Source: Microbacterium sp. CFH 31415
Lineage (GTDB): Bacteria; Actinomycetota; Actinomycetes; Actinomycetales; Microbacteriaceae
Length of the DNA stretch: 64,000 nucleotides
NCBI RefSeq assembly: GCF_022538185.1
Contig: NZ_JAKYXC010000002.1
Location: 576,415-640,414 of the forward strand
Reading direction: 5' to 3'
The notes beneath the pieces are model-generated. The model saw only the letters and a program-made list of their open reading frames with translations, was not told where the DNA came from and did not search any database. This document shows positions 42,989 to 52,411 of this stretch, piece by piece (position 1 is the first letter of the stretch; each line of letters opens with the position of its first letter). The position numbers and the translations under genes are program-made.

Positions 42989-43944
42989 CAGAGGGTGATG
43001 TAGGAGCCATACGCGGTGGCGTACAGCGTGCCGGTGTAGGAGTCGGGCACCTGGTAGATCACCGTGGCCACGCCCGTCTGACCCTCGTACAGGTCGTTCA
43101 GGTCGTAGGTCTGGTTCCAGCCGTCGGGCAGGACCACCATGCTGGAGTTCTCGGCGATGAGGGTGCCGTCCTCCTGCGCGAGGGTCCAGTCGTACAGGAG
43201 CATCGACGCGCTGGCGGGCTCAGTCTTGTTCGCGCCGGTGATGGTGTAGTCGACAGCCACGTAGTGGTAGCCCTCCTGCGCCGGGTCGTTGAACTGGTTG
43301 GCCTGCGCGATCACAGCGTCGGCGTCGGCGGACTTGATGGCCACCGACACCTCGGCGAGGGTATTGTCCTCGTCGCCCTGGAAGATCGATGCCACGTAGC
43401 CCTTCGGGTGCGGGTTTTCCAGCGATCCGGCCTCGGGGGCGGCGGGCTCCTCGGCGGGCTCCTCTTCGGCGGGCTCCTCCTCGACCGAGTTGCCCACGTC
43501 GGTCTTGGTGTCGTCGATCGCGTCATTGACGGCACCGGCGGCGAGGGCGATAAACACGGCGACGCCGACGATGGTGCCGACCACCGAGACGATGATCGCG
43601 GTCAGACCCTGCCACTTCGGCTTGTCCTTCATGAACAGGGCGACGATGCCGAGGATGAAGCCGATCGGCAGGAGAATCCAGCCGATGATGAGGGCACCGG
43701 GGATGCAGGCGAAGATGAAGCCGACGGCCGAGATGGCCAGGGCGACGATGCCCAGAACATTGCGGGGCTTCTCTTCGGGTGCGGGAGAAAGTGGGGCGGC
43801 AGGCACGGAGTCGGTCGCCGTGGCGATGCCTCCGACAGGACGCACGTGGTCGGTCCACGCGGTCCCGTCCCAGTAACGTTCCTGGCCTTCAACGCCTGCG
43901 GGGAACCATCCTGCGGGTGCGGATGTAGGGGTCGAATCGGTCAA
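42988..43944 (-). CDS. DUF2510/DUF4190/DUF4352-type surface protein, island cargo
   Basis: A 318-residue protein. The N-terminal DUF2510 motif GWFPAGVEGQERYWDGTAWT (about 11-30) is followed by a Pro linker. Two membrane helices (LGIVALAISAVGFIFACIPG and IIGWILLPIGFILGIVALFM) and a third (TAIIVSVVGTIVGVAVFIAL) come next. An acidic repeat EEEPAEEEPAEEP precedes an extracellular DUF4352-type beta domain (about 195-318). The TTG start at 43944 has a perfectly spaced GGAGGG ribosome-binding site 7 nt upstream; the upstream ATG-like positions lack one. It is co-transcribed with the small membrane protein. The role is unknown. Confidence 0.8.
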   Translation of the reverse strand: MTDSTPTSAPAGWFPAGVEGQERYWDGTAWTDHVRPVGGIATATDSVPAAPLSPAPEEKPRNVLGIVALAISAVGFIFACIPGALIIGWILLPIGFILGIVALFMKDKPKWQGLTAIIVSVVGTIVGVAVFIALAAGAVNDAIDDTKTDVGNSVEEEPAEEEPAEEPAAPEAGSLENPHPKGYVASIFQGDEDNTLAEVSVAIKSADADAVIAQANQFNDPAQEGYHYVAVDYTITGANKTEPASASMLLYDWTLAQEDGTLIAENSSMVVLPDGWNQTYDLNDLYEGQTGVATVIYQVPDSYTGTLYATAYGSYITL

Positions 43945-44180
43945 AGCTGTTCCCTCCCACGGAAAAGGCCACGTCCAGCGACGTGACCCCAGTACACGAG
44001 TGCTCACCAAGCAAGGAGCGAGCTAGCGAGAGTTTATGAGAACGCCCTCATCAAACCCGCGACTTTGGCTCAGTTTTCAGCCAGGCCCCGATCGGAGTGA
44101 GCGGAAAGGCCCCACGGTTCCCCGCAATCAGGCACCTCTAACCGGGATTTGAGTCAATAGAGGTGGAGGAGGTGATCGAG

Positions 44181-44456
44181 ATGACGACGCTGAATCCCTA
44201 CGCACTCGAGGAGGCTCGGGCCGCGGACGGCATCGACGTGTGCGACCCGCGCCCCGCGGCTGAGCAGACCGCGGACCAGCCATTGCCGCCGATCATCGAG
44301 GGCGGCAACCCGGCGATTCACCTGGCGCACGGCGTCTGCCAGCGGGACGTCCCGTCGTGGTGCGGCATCGCGCTCGATCAGCATTACCAGCGCACCGCTC
44401 GCGCGTGCGAGGCGGCGGGCACTCCGATCGAACCCAACACATTCGTCGAGGGTTAG
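44181..44456 (+). CDS. 91-residue hypothetical protein, island cargo
   Basis: A soluble protein with no known domain: MTTLNPYALEEARAADGID, a Pro-rich middle, then four cysteines (VCDP, GVCQRD, SWCGI, RACEA). A strong GGAGGAGGT ribosome-binding site ends 8 nt before ATG 44181, which decides this start over the GTG at 44163. It is divergent from the DUF2510 gene and ends in a hairpin. The clear ribosome-binding site makes it likely to be expressed, but function is open. Confidence 0.6.
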   Translation: MTTLNPYALEEARAADGIDVCDPRPAAEQTADQPLPPIIEGGNPAIHLAHGVCQRDVPSWCGIALDQHYQRTARACEAAGTPIEPNTFVEG

Positions 44457-44546
44457 CGGCGGGCCGGCAACGCCGCACGACCCAGCCGCACCCATCTGGT
44501 CGACGCAGTCTCAGGCAGACGTGTGATTGCCTGAAAACGACAAAGA

Positions 44547-44583
44547 CCCGGAACCCGCGACTTCCGCGTGATTCCGGGCCTTT

Positions 44584-44584
<1 letters not shown>
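44547..44584. terminator. bidirectional terminator between island gene and tRNA-Pro
   Basis: CCCGGAA (44547-44553) pairs with TTCCGGG (44572-44578), with an inner CGCG pair, then CCTTTT on the plus strand. The minus strand gives TCTTTGTCGTTTTC, so it can also end tRNA-Pro transcription. Confidence 0.65.
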
Positions 44585-44662
<78 letters not shown>

Positions 44663-44785
44663 ATGCCCGAGCCGGAGCGCGGACAACTCCCCTATGCTAC
44701 CCGCTCCGCGCACCGGTCGCGAACCAGCCACCGATCCGGGCGCGTCGTCTCGCGCATCCCTCCAGCCGGTGTCCGTGTCGAGGAG

Positions 44786-44791
44786 TACCGT
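44786..44791 (+). promoter_or_regulatory. -10 hexamer for leaderless GNAT gene
   Basis: TACCGT, 6 nt before ATG 44798. Confidence 0.4.
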
Positions 44792-44797
44792 CGCCGC

Positions 44798-45382
44798 ATG
44801 GCACAGATCACGATCGAGCCCGCCACGCCCGCACGCTTCGACGATGCCCAGCACGCCCTCACCGGTGGAGGCGACGGGCGCCACTGCCAATGCCAGTGGT
44901 GGACGATCACCAACGCGCAGTTCAACGCCCTGTCCACCGACGAGCGGCGAGAGCTGCTGCGCGATGAGATCGAGTCCGGGCCGCCACCGGCGCTCATCGC
45001 CTACGTCGACGGCGAGGCCGCAGGCTGGGTGAGGGTCGGACCACGCACCGCGCAGGTCCGACTCTCACGCACGAAGCGGTTCGCCGCATCCGAAGAGCCC
45101 TGGGACGACGAAACGGTGTGGGCGGTCACCTGCTTCGTCGTGCGCAAGGAGCAGCGGGGGGTCGGACTCAACGCCCGGCTGCTCGACGCCGCACTCGCGT
45201 TCGCCCGCGACGGCGGCGCCCGAGTCGTCGAGGCCTACCCCGTCGACCCTGCTCTCGGCCGCAAGAAGTCGTCCAACGACCTGTACCACGGCGTCGTGTC
45301 GACTTTCCTGTCGGCCGGATTCCGCGAGGTGGCCCGGCCATCGCCCGATCGGCCGATCATGGCACTCGATCTGAGCACCTGA
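44798..45382 (+). CDS. GNAT-family N-acetyltransferase (HCQCQ type)
   Basis: A 194-residue acetyltransferase. Acetyl-CoA motif A is VTCFVVRKEQRGVGLNARLL (about 109-128), and the last strands read TFLSAGFREVARPSPDRPIM. The GRHCQCQWWTITNAQF block (about 26-41) is shared with the GNAT at 34360-34965, so the two are distant paralogues of one subfamily. The substrate is unknown. The likely mRNA is leaderless. It begins outside the tRNA-Pro element, just to its right. Confidence 0.87.
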   Translation: MAQITIEPATPARFDDAQHALTGGGDGRHCQCQWWTITNAQFNALSTDERRELLRDEIESGPPPALIAYVDGEAAGWVRVGPRTAQVRLSRTKRFAASEEPWDDETVWAVTCFVVRKEQRGVGLNARLLDAALAFARDGGARVVEAYPVDPALGRKKSSNDLYHGVVSTFLSAGFREVARPSPDRPIMALDLST

Positions 45383-45459
45383 CCTGTCCATCCGGGTCGC
45401 GGCGTGACGGCCGCTCATACGTGGGACGATGGTCGTCGCCACGTTCAACGAGGAGGACC

Positions 45460-46152
45460 ATGTCGCGGCTGCTGATCGGTTTCATCCCCTACGTGGCAAT
45501 GTCGCTGGTGCATGTGGCCACCCTCGCCGCCGGCGCACATGACGCGGCCGACCCGACGAAGCTGATGCTCATGCCGTTCCTGGCCCTCGCGGTCGTCTGG
45601 GGCGCGGACCGGGCGTGGACGCGCGCACACGCACTTCTCGTGACCGCCATCGCGCTGTCGTGGCTGGGCGACGGCGCCGGGCCCCTCTTCGACTGGCTGC
45701 CGACCGTGCCGATGATGCTGCTATTCTTCGGCCTCGCCCACCTCTGCTACATCTGGCTGTTCTGGCGGGTGCTCCCGGTACGGCGCGTCCCGCTGTGGGC
45801 GCTCGGCTATGCGGTCTGGTATGTCGCGCTCCTCGCCGTGCTGTGGCCGAGCCTCGGCGCGCTCCTCGTGCCGGTTGCCGTCTACGGTCTCATCCTCGGG
45901 GCGACGGCGGTCGGCGCGGCGCGCTGCCACCCGCTCATCGCGTGGGGCGGCCTGTTCTTCCTGGCCTCCGACTCTGTGCTGGCGTTCCGCCTCTTCATGC
46001 CTGAAGTCCTGCCCGACTGGTCGAGCCCACTGGTGATGGCCACATACTGCCTCGGCCAGGGTCTGATCGCGGCCGGCGTGGTCGTTTCAGCGCGCCGCCT
46101 GCGCATACCTGTCGCAGGCGCCGCAGCGGTCGTCGAGAAAGAGCACGTATGA
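45460..46152 (+). CDS. lysoplasmalogenase-like (YhhN) membrane protein
   Basis: A 230-residue integral membrane protein with eight hydrophobic helices. It has the YhhN/TMEM86 pattern: ADPTKLMLMPFLALAVVW with the KPxxM-like lysine, LSWLGDGAGPLF, FFGLAHLCYIWLFW, and LFFLASDSVLAFRLF with the conserved SDS. Family members hydrolyse the vinyl-ether bond of lysoplasmalogens, but bacterial substrates are uncertain. ATG 45460 has AGGAGGA 5 nt upstream. It overlaps the S4-domain gene by 4 bp. Confidence 0.87.
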   Translation: MSRLLIGFIPYVAMSLVHVATLAAGAHDAADPTKLMLMPFLALAVVWGADRAWTRAHALLVTAIALSWLGDGAGPLFDWLPTVPMMLLFFGLAHLCYIWLFWRVLPVRRVPLWALGYAVWYVALLAVLWPSLGALLVPVAVYGLILGATAVGAARCHPLIAWGGLFFLASDSVLAFRLFMPEVLPDWSSPLVMATYCLGQGLIAAGVVVSARRLRIPVAGAAAVVEKEHV

Positions 46153-46520
46153 CGGATGCCTCGGCTCGCGTCGACGCGTGGCTGTGGGCTGTGCGTGTAT
46201 ACAAGACGAGGTCTGCCGCGACCGCCGCATGCCGGGCGGGCCATGTGCGGGTCAACGGCGAGAAGGCGAAGGCCGCTCAACCCGTGCGGCCCGGCGACGA
46301 GCTGCGTGTGCGCATCAGCGGCTTCGACCGCATCCTGGTCGTGCGCCAGACCATCACCAAACGCGTGGGCGCCGCTCTCGCCACCGAAGCGGTCGAGGAT
46401 CGCACGCCTCCTCCCCCGCCGCGCGAGATGACCGCGTTCGTGCCGGTGCGCGACCGGGGCGCGGGTCGCCCGACCAAGCGCGAGCGCCGCGACATCGACC
46501 GTCTCCGCGGCCGCGACTGA
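46149..46520 (+). CDS. S4-domain RNA-binding protein (Hsp15-like)
   Basis: A 123-residue basic protein. The S4 motif is SARVDAWLWAVRVYKTRSA then CRAGHVRVNGEKAKAAQPV (about 4-45), the Hsp15/RlbA arrangement. Hsp15 recycles stalled 50S subunits with attached nascent chains. The C-terminus is charged and disordered (REMTAFVPVRDRGAGRPTKR). It overlaps the YhhN gene as ATGA, so translation is coupled, although the two functions are unrelated. Confidence 0.9.
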   Translation: MTDASARVDAWLWAVRVYKTRSAATAACRAGHVRVNGEKAKAAQPVRPGDELRVRISGFDRILVVRQTITKRVGAALATEAVEDRTPPPPPREMTAFVPVRDRGAGRPTKRERRDIDRLRGRD

Positions 46521-46549
46521 CCGCCGCCGCGGCCGATTCGCCCCGAGCG

Positions 46550-47458
46550 TCAGGCAGCCGGGCCGATGAGCGAGTGCAGCCAGCGCGCGCCGCGAGCGGC
46601 GGCGCCGGCATCCGTCACCCTCGTCACCAGGTCGCGATCGCTCGTGACGACCGTGACCCTGCGCCCTGCCGAGACCAGCCGTCGCGTCTCCTCGACGATC
46701 GTGTCGTCACCGGATGCCTCGGCCCGCACCACGTCGACGCCGAGGGCGTCACCCGCAGCCCGGGCGTGACCCTCGAGAACGATGACCCATTCAGGGAACC
46801 AGACGTCTTCGGGCAGGTCGAGGGATGCCGCCGGGATGCCTGTCGTCGTCAGACCCGCGACGTGCTCGACGAGTCGTCCTGCGGCGCCGGGGCGGTCGCG
46901 CCACCAGCCGTCTGGCACAGAGCCGACCACGTTCGCAGCATCGACGATCACCGCGGGGCGCAAACCGAGGAGGGCACGCAGGCGGTCCCACGAGGCGGCG
47001 AATCCAGGATGGAGTGGATGCCGCGACACGTCGTCGATGGCCACCCACGCCAGTGCATGGCTCTCGGGATCGCTGATGGTGGGCTCGAACGGGCGCACGA
47101 CGTCGCCGATCAGCGTCGTGTAACTCCAATAGCCGAGGTCGAGCACCGAGAGCAGGCGCGGGCGGATCGCGGCATCCGGAACCCCCGCTTCCTCCGCCGC
47201 CTCCCGCAACGCGCCGTCGCCGGCCGATTCGCCGTCATGGCGGGCGCCACCGGGCAGCCCCCACGTGTCGCCGAAGTGGCTCCAGGTCACCCGGTGCTGC
47301 AGCAGCACGCCACGGTCGGCGTCGACGGCGAGCAGGCCGGCAGCGCCGAAGCGTCCCCAGTACCGCTCGCCGGTCGGGGCGACCACCCACGCGTCCCCGG
47401 GGTCGCGCGGCCCGTGCGGGCGCCGCGGCTCACGGGGTGCGGGAGGTTCGATCGTCAC
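46550..47458 (-). CDS. NUDIX hydrolase fused to an NYN/PIN-like nuclease domain
   Basis: A 302-residue two-domain protein. The NUDIX half (about 1-150) has the box GGARHDGESAGDGALREAAE, EEAG and the surrounding strands LLAVDADRGVLLQHR. The second half (about 165-302) starts AVIVDAANVVGSVPDGWW, whose Asp-Asn pair is typical of the NYN/YacP PIN-like nucleases, and continues VVRAEASGDDTIVEE and VTVVTSDRDLVTRV with the expected acidic ribonuclease residues. Together this suggests a nucleotide-hydrolysing and RNA-cleaving or RNA-binding enzyme. GTG 47458 is chosen (GGAAGG upstream); 47476 is an alternative. It follows der, with a 75-bp gap. Confidence 0.82.
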   Translation of the reverse strand: MTIEPPAPREPRRPHGPRDPGDAWVVAPTGERYWGRFGAAGLLAVDADRGVLLQHRVTWSHFGDTWGLPGGARHDGESAGDGALREAAEEAGVPDAAIRPRLLSVLDLGYWSYTTLIGDVVRPFEPTISDPESHALAWVAIDDVSRHPLHPGFAASWDRLRALLGLRPAVIVDAANVVGSVPDGWWRDRPGAAGRLVEHVAGLTTTGIPAASLDLPEDVWFPEWVIVLEGHARAAGDALGVDVVRAEASGDDTIVEETRRLVSAGRRVTVVTSDRDLVTRVTDAGAAARGARWLHSLIGPAA

Positions 47459-47533
47459 CCTGCCACCCTTCCACACGTGCGCGCGCCCGCCGCGGTCATG
47501 AGATGCCGCGCCGGCCCCGTCGCGCGCTCCCGC

Positions 47534-49090
47534 TCAGCGCTGGCGGCGCTCGCGCACCCGCATGTTGATGACGATCGGCGATCCCTCGAAACCGTACAGC
47601 TCACGCAGGCGACGCTGAATGAACCGGCGGTAGCCCGGGTCGAGGAAGCCGGTGGTGAACAGCACGAAGGTCGGCGGACGCGTAGAGGCCTGCGTGCCGA
47701 AGAGGATGCGGGGCTGCTTGCCGCCGCGCACCGGGTGCGGGTGCTCGTTGACGAGCTCCGACAGGAACGCGTTGAACTTGCCCGTCGGGATGCGCTGATC
47801 CCACGACTCGAGGGCGGTCTCCAGCGCCGGCACGAGCTTGTCGAGGTGGCGGCCGGTGCGCGCCGAGATGTTCACGCGCGGCGCCCACGCCACGTGGGCG
47901 AGGTCCTGCTCGATCTCACGCTCGAGGTAGCGGCGGCGCTCGATGTCCTCGAACGCGGGCGTGTTGAGCAGATCCCACTTGTTGTACGCGAGGACGAGGG
48001 CACGACCCGACTCCAGCACGAGGTCGATGATGCGCACGTCCTGCTCGCTGATGGGCTCGCTGACGTCGAGGACGACGACCGCGACCTCCGCCTTCTCGAG
48101 GGCGGCCGACGTACGCAGCGACGCGTAGAAGTCCGCGCCCTGCTGCAGGTGCACGCGGCGGCGGATGCCGGCGGTGTCGACGAAGCGCCACAGGCGCCCG
48201 CCGAGGTCGACGACCTCGTCCACCGGATCGCGCGTTGTGCCCGCGAGGTCGTTGACGACGACCCGCTCCTCACCGGCCGCCTTGTTCAGCAGCGACGACT
48301 TGCCGACGTTCGGGCGACCGAGGATCGCGACCCGGCGCGGGCCGCCGATCTCATGCTTCGCCACGGCCGACACCTCGGGGAGGACCTTCATGATCGCGTC
48401 GAGGAGGTCGGCGACGCCGCGGCCGTGGATCGCCGAGACCGGGTAGGGCTCGCCGAGACCGAGGTTCCACAGCGCGGCGGCCTCGGGCTCCTGGCGGGCG
48501 TCGTCGATCTTGTTGGCGACGAGGAACACCGGCTTGCCGCTCTTGCGGAGCAGCTTCACGACGTGCTCATCCGTCGAGGTGGCCCCGACCATCGCGTCGA
48601 CGACGAACAGCACGACGTCGCACAGATCGATCGCAACCTCTGCCTGGGCGGCGACCGAGCGGTCGATGCCGCGGGCGTCGGGCTCCCAGCCGCCGGTGTC
48701 GACGAGCGAGAACCGGCGATCCATCCACTCGGCCTTGTACGTCACACGGTCGCGGGTGACACCGGGCGTGTCTTCCACGACAGCCTCGCGGCGGCCGAGG
48801 ATGCGGTTCACGAGCGCGGACTTGCCGACGTTCGGGCGACCGACGATCGCCACGACGGGCAGCGCCGGAAGGTACTCGATCCCGTCCTCGCCCAGCGCGA
48901 GCCCCTCGAGCAGCGCCGCGTCCTCATCGTCGAGCTCGTAATCCTCGAGTCCGGCGCGCAGCGCGCTCGCCCGCTGCTCGGCGAGCTCCTCGTCGAGGTC
49001 GGCGAGGTTCTCGGCGAGGTGATCCTCGCCGCCCTCGTATTCTTCTTCGGCGTCGCGGGCGTCGGATGCCTCACGGTTGTCAGCGGACAT
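47534..49090 (-). CDS. der: ribosome biogenesis GTPase Der (EngA)
   Basis: A 518-residue GTPase with two G domains: G1 in [20 protein letters not shown] (about 89-108) and [20 protein letters not shown] (about 263-282), each with DTPGVTRDR or DLAGTTRDP switch motifs and NKID/NKWD specificity loops. The KH-like C-terminal domain (about 425-518) ends [16 protein letters not shown]. It acts in 50S assembly. An acidic, probably disordered N-terminal extension of about 85 residues precedes G1, common in actinobacteria. ATG 49090 has AGGAG and overlaps cmk by 11 bp. Confidence 0.97.
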   Translation of the reverse strand: MSADNREASDARDAEEEYEGGEDHLAENLADLDEELAEQRASALRAGLEDYELDDEDAALLEGLALGEDGIEYLPALPVVAIVGRPNVGKSALVNRILGRREAVVEDTPGVTRDRVTYKAEWMDRRFSLVDTGGWEPDARGIDRSVAAQAEVAIDLCDVVLFVVDAMVGATSTDEHVVKLLRKSGKPVFLVANKIDDARQEPEAAALWNLGLGEPYPVSAIHGRGVADLLDAIMKVLPEVSAVAKHEIGGPRRVAILGRPNVGKSSLLNKAAGEERVVVNDLAGTTRDPVDEVVDLGGRLWRFVDTAGIRRRVHLQQGADFYASLRTSAALEKAEVAVVVLDVSEPISEQDVRIIDLVLESGRALVLAYNKWDLLNTPAFEDIERRRYLEREIEQDLAHVAWAPRVNISARTGRHLDKLVPALETALESWDQRIPTGKFNAFLSELVNEHPHPVRGGKQPRILFGTQASTRPPTFVLFTTGFLDPGYRRFIQRRLRELYGFEGSPIVINMRVRERRQR

Positions 49091-49826
49091 CGTGCGCTCC
49101 TGTCTGTGCAGGCACATTCGTGCGGATGACGCCGATGACGGCGTCCACGGTCTGGTCGAAATCCAGGTAGGTCGAGTCGACGACCTCGACGCCGGGTGCG
49201 GCAGTCAGGAAGTCGACGACGGTCGAGTCGGAGGCGTCGCGCTTGTGCAAGGCGGCGGCGACGGCCGCAGCATCCTGCGACGACAGCTCTGCGCTGCGCC
49301 GCGCCGCGCGCACCTCGGGCGCCGCGGTGAGGAGGATGCGCACCGGCGCATCAGGGGCGACGACCGTCGTGATGTCGCGGCCTTCGACCACGACACCCGG
49401 ACGTCCCGACGACGCCACCAACGAACGGAACAGCACGTTGACCGCCTGTCGCACGGCGGGGACGCGGGCGACGCCGCTCACGGCCTCGGACACGCGCGGC
49501 TCGCGGATCGCCTGTGTCACGTCGCTCTCGCCGACGCGCACCCAGTGCTCGTCGGGGTCGAGCGAGATGGCGTAGTCGAAGTCGCCCATGACGTCGACGA
49601 CGGACGTCGAGTCGGACGTGTCCGTGCCGCGCTCGAGCGCGAGCCACGCGAGGGCGCGGTAGGCGGCGCCGGTGTCGAGGAAGCCGTAGCCGAGGCGGCG
49701 AGCGACCTGCTCCGACACGCTGGACTTGCCGCTGCCGGCCGGTCCGTCGATCGCCACCACGACGGGCGCGCTCTGGGCACCGGGCGCGGCCGCCGGCTCG
49801 GCGGAGTGCGTCGCGGGGTCAGTCAT
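49080..49826 (-). CDS. cmk: cytidylate kinase
   Basis: A 248-residue CMP/dCMP kinase. P-loop [20 protein letters not shown] (about 22-41), substrate-binding [13 protein letters not shown] (about 49-61), and [13 protein letters not shown] (about 149-161) with the NMP-binding Arg-Asp are all present. The LID basic residues are in RAARRSAEL. It recycles CMP from RNA and lipid turnover, upstream of CTP-using steps. It lies between tyrA and der with overlaps on both sides. Confidence 0.96.
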   Translation of the reverse strand: MTDPATHSAEPAAAPGAQSAPVVVAIDGPAGSGKSSVSEQVARRLGYGFLDTGAAYRALAWLALERGTDTSDSTSVVDVMGDFDYAISLDPDEHWVRVGESDVTQAIREPRVSEAVSGVARVPAVRQAVNVLFRSLVASSGRPGVVVEGRDITTVVAPDAPVRILLTAAPEVRAARRSAELSSQDAAAVAAALHKRDASDSTVVDFLTAAPGVEVVDSTYLDFDQTVDAVIGVIRTNVPAQTGAHDVR

Positions 49827-50943
49827 TGGTGGTGCTCGCAATCTTCCAGCCGCGGGACTCGAGTCCCTCCACGGCGCGTCGGACGGCGCCGGGCACGACG
49901 CTGATCTCGGCCAGACCGAACTGGGCGCCCGGCGAGTGCTCGAGGCGCAGATCTTCCACGTTCACGTCGAGCTCGCCGAGCTCGCCGAACAGCCGGCCGA
50001 GCTGGCCCGGCGTGTCGTCGACCATCACCACGACCTGCTCGAAGCGCCGATTCTGGCCGTGCTTGCCGGGTAGCCGCTCGACGCCCTCGTTGCCGCGACG
50101 GATCGTGTCGGCCACCGCGCGACGCGCACCGGGGGCGTCGGGGGCGCGCAGGGCGTCGGCCACGTCGCGCAGGTCGGCGGAGAGCGCGTCGAGCACATCG
50201 ACGACGGGCGTCGCGTTCGCGCCGAGGATCTGCACCCACAATTCGGGGGCGGATGCCGCGATGCGCGTCGTGTCGCGAACGCCCTGGCCGGCGAGACCCA
50301 GGGATCCCTCCGGCGCGTCGACGAATCGGCCCGCGAGCAGGCTCGCGACCAGCTGCGGCACGTGCGACACGAGGGCGACGGCACGGTCGTGGTCTTCGGG
50401 GCTCATCTCGATCGGCATCGCGCCGAGGTCGAGCGCCAGCCCTTCGACGAGGGCGAGGTCGCTCGGCGGCGTCTCGCCGTCGCGGCACACGACCCACGGG
50501 CGGCCGATGAAGATGTCGGCGCGGGCGGCGATCGCACCGCCGCGCTCACGGCCCGCCAGCGGGTGGGAGCCGATGTAGTGGGTCAGATCGACGCCGCGGT
50601 CGCGGAGGATGTGCAGCGGCTCGAGCTTGACACTCGCGACATCCGTCACCACCGCCTGCGGGTAGCGGGTGAGCTCGCGCTCGATGACATCGGCGGTCAC
50701 GTCGGGCGGCACCGCCACGACGATCAGCTTCGGGTCGTCGTCGGCGGCGGCGCGGCGGCCGGCGCCGTAGTCGACGGCCAGACGCAGCTGCGCCGGCGAC
50801 GTGTCGTCCAGGGCGACATCGATGCCGAGCGCGCTCAGCGCGTGGCCGATGCTCGCGCCCAGCAAGCCGGCGCCGACGACGCGCACGGTGCCCTGCACGC
50901 GCGGGGCACGCGCGCGCGCAGACAAGGGCGTGGACTCGGTCAC
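49819..50943 (-). CDS. tyrA: prephenate dehydrogenase with ACT domain
   Basis: A 374-residue enzyme of tyrosine biosynthesis, oxidising prephenate to 4-hydroxyphenylpyruvate with NAD(P)+. It has the Rossmann motif [20 protein letters not shown] (about 20-39), [14 protein letters not shown] (about 95-108), and [20 protein letters not shown] (about 124-143) with the catalytic His. An ACT domain (about 300-374, [20 protein letters not shown]) follows for feedback regulation by aromatic amino acids. The GTG start overlaps the rluB stop as GTGA. It interrupts the rluB-cmk adjacency found in M. tuberculosis. Confidence 0.95.
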   Translation of the reverse strand: MTESTPLSARARAPRVQGTVRVVGAGLLGASIGHALSALGIDVALDDTSPAQLRLAVDYGAGRRAAADDDPKLIVVAVPPDVTADVIERELTRYPQAVVTDVASVKLEPLHILRDRGVDLTHYIGSHPLAGRERGGAIAARADIFIGRPWVVCRDGETPPSDLALVEGLALDLGAMPIEMSPEDHDRAVALVSHVPQLVASLLAGRFVDAPEGSLGLAGQGVRDTTRIAASAPELWVQILGANATPVVDVLDALSADLRDVADALRAPDAPGARRAVADTIRRGNEGVERLPGKHGQNRRFEQVVVMVDDTPGQLGRLFGELGELDVNVEDLRLEHSPGAQFGLAEISVVPGAVRRAVEGLESRGWKIASTTND

Positions 50944-51761
50944 TGGTTCTCCTGGTCGCTCCGCGGATCGGAGCTGTCGCGGGGCTCGGGGGCGTCTCCC
51001 GCCGCGCGACGCGCGAGAGTCAGCAGAGCGCCCCGCTCCACCTTAGTCAACTCGCGTGCGCGCCCGGCTGGCAGTGTTCCCAGGTGGAGCGGCCCGAACT
51101 GGCGACGGACCAGTTCCACGACCGGATGCCCGACCTCGGCCATCATCCGGCGGACGATGCGATTGCGACCGGAGTGCAGGGTGAGCTCGACGAGCGAGCC
51201 GCCGCCTTCGGCCGACGACGACAGCAACCGCGCCTTGTCGGCTGCGATCGGCCCGTCCTCGAGCTCGACCCCGCGCGTGAGTCGCTGGATCGTCTGCGGC
51301 GTGACGCGTCCCTCGACCTTCGCGATGTAGACCTTGGTCACACCGAACGAGGGATGCGCCAGCACGTGCGCCAGTTCGCCGTCGTTCGTCAGAACGAGCA
51401 GGCCGCTGGTCTCGGCATCCAATCGTCCTACGTTGTACAGCCGCTCCGCCCACTCCTTGGTGAACCGGCGCAGATCGGGCCGCCCACGCTCGTCCTTCAT
51501 CGAGCTCACGACCCCCGTCGGCTTGTTGAGCATGACGTACCGCTTCGACTGGTCGAGCTGGATCGCGGTGCCGTCGACGTCGACGAGGTCGTTCTCGGGG
51601 TCGATACGTGACCCGAGCTCGGTCACGACCGTGCCGTTCACGCGCACCCGGCCTTCGACGATCAGCTGCTCCGCCACCCGGCGAGAGGCGACGCCGGCGT
51701 TCGCCAGCACCTTCTGCAGGCGAACGCCCTCCGGCGATGCGAAGGGATCGTGCTCGGTCAT
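50940..51761 (-). CDS. rluB: pseudouridine synthase RluB/RsuA family
   Basis: A 273-residue tRNA/rRNA-modifying enzyme. The N-terminal S4 domain has VRLQKVLANAGVASRRVAEQ (about 13-32), and the catalytic core has the invariant Asp in YNVGRLDAETSGLLVL (about 110-125). Later it has SGRNRIVRRMMAEVGHPV (about 200-217). It isomerises uridine in 23S rRNA near helix 80/peptidyl-transferase-centre regions. A C-terminal acidic tail ends the protein. It overlaps scpB by ATGA. Confidence 0.95.
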   Translation of the reverse strand: MTEHDPFASPEGVRLQKVLANAGVASRRVAEQLIVEGRVRVNGTVVTELGSRIDPENDLVDVDGTAIQLDQSKRYVMLNKPTGVVSSMKDERGRPDLRRFTKEWAERLYNVGRLDAETSGLLVLTNDGELAHVLAHPSFGVTKVYIAKVEGRVTPQTIQRLTRGVELEDGPIAADKARLLSSSAEGGGSLVELTLHSGRNRIVRRMMAEVGHPVVELVRRQFGPLHLGTLPAGRARELTKVERGALLTLARRAAGDAPEPRDSSDPRSDQENQ

Positions 51762-52411
51762 CGCCGCGCCTCCTCGTCGAATCCGTCGGCCCCGTCGTCG
51801 AGGAGGGGCGAGATGTGCGGCAGCTCGTCGAGCGAGTTGATCCCGAGGTTCACCAGGAGCGCGTCGGTCGTGCCGTAGTTGATGGCGCCGGTCTCGGCAT
51901 CCGTGAACAGCTCGGTGATGAGGCCGCGCGACAGCAGCGTGCGCACCACCGAGTCGACGTTCACCGCGCGGATGGACGCGACCTGGCTACGCGTGACGGG
52001 CTGCTTGTACGCGATCACCGCGAGCGTCTCGAGCGCCGCCTGCGACAGCCGGGACGGCGCCTGGGCGTTGACGAACTCGCTCACCAGGTCGTCGTGCTCC
52101 TCGCGCACGTAAAGGCGCCAGCCGCCGCCGACCTCACGCAGCTCGAAACCGCGCACCGGTCCCCCGGTCTCACCGTCGTAGTCGGCGACGAGTCCTTCGA
52201 TCGCCTGCCGAACGGCGGGCACGGGCGAGCCGACGGCGGCGGCGAGGCTCACGAGGCTCTGCGGCTCCTCGACGACGAGAAGGATCGCCTCCAGCCGCCG
52301 GGCCACCCCGGCCACCGGCAGCTGCGGTGCGCTCTCTCGTTGGTCGCGAGCCCGCGACGCGGGTGCATCGAGGTCACCCGTCTCGAGGTCCGGCGAAGGT
52401 TCATCGGTCAT
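51758..52411 (-). CDS. scpB: chromosome segregation/condensation protein ScpB
   Basis: A 217-residue winged-helix kleisin partner. It has RRLEAILLVVEEPQSLVSLA (about 54-73), LSQAALETLAVIAYKQPVTR (about 130-149) and SVVRTLLSRGLI (about 160-171), the standard ScpB order. With ScpA and SMC it forms the condensin complex. The N-terminal about 50 residues are acidic and unstructured. The ATG overlaps the scpA end by 11 bp. Confidence 0.95.
   Translation of the reverse strand: MTDEPSPDLETGDLDAPASRARDQRESAPQLPVAGVARRLEAILLVVEEPQSLVSLAAAVGSPVPAVRQAIEGLVADYDGETGGPVRGFELREVGGGWRLYVREEHDDLVSEFVNAQAPSRLSQAALETLAVIAYKQPVTRSQVASIRAVNVDSVVRTLLSRGLITELFTDAETGAINYGTTDALLVNLGINSLDELPHISPLLDDGADGFDEEARR

Noticed and set aside
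46178..49129. 983-residue open frame on the plus strand
   Set aside because: Runs antisense through the NUDIX-NYN and der genes; long stop-free shadows are expected at this GC content.
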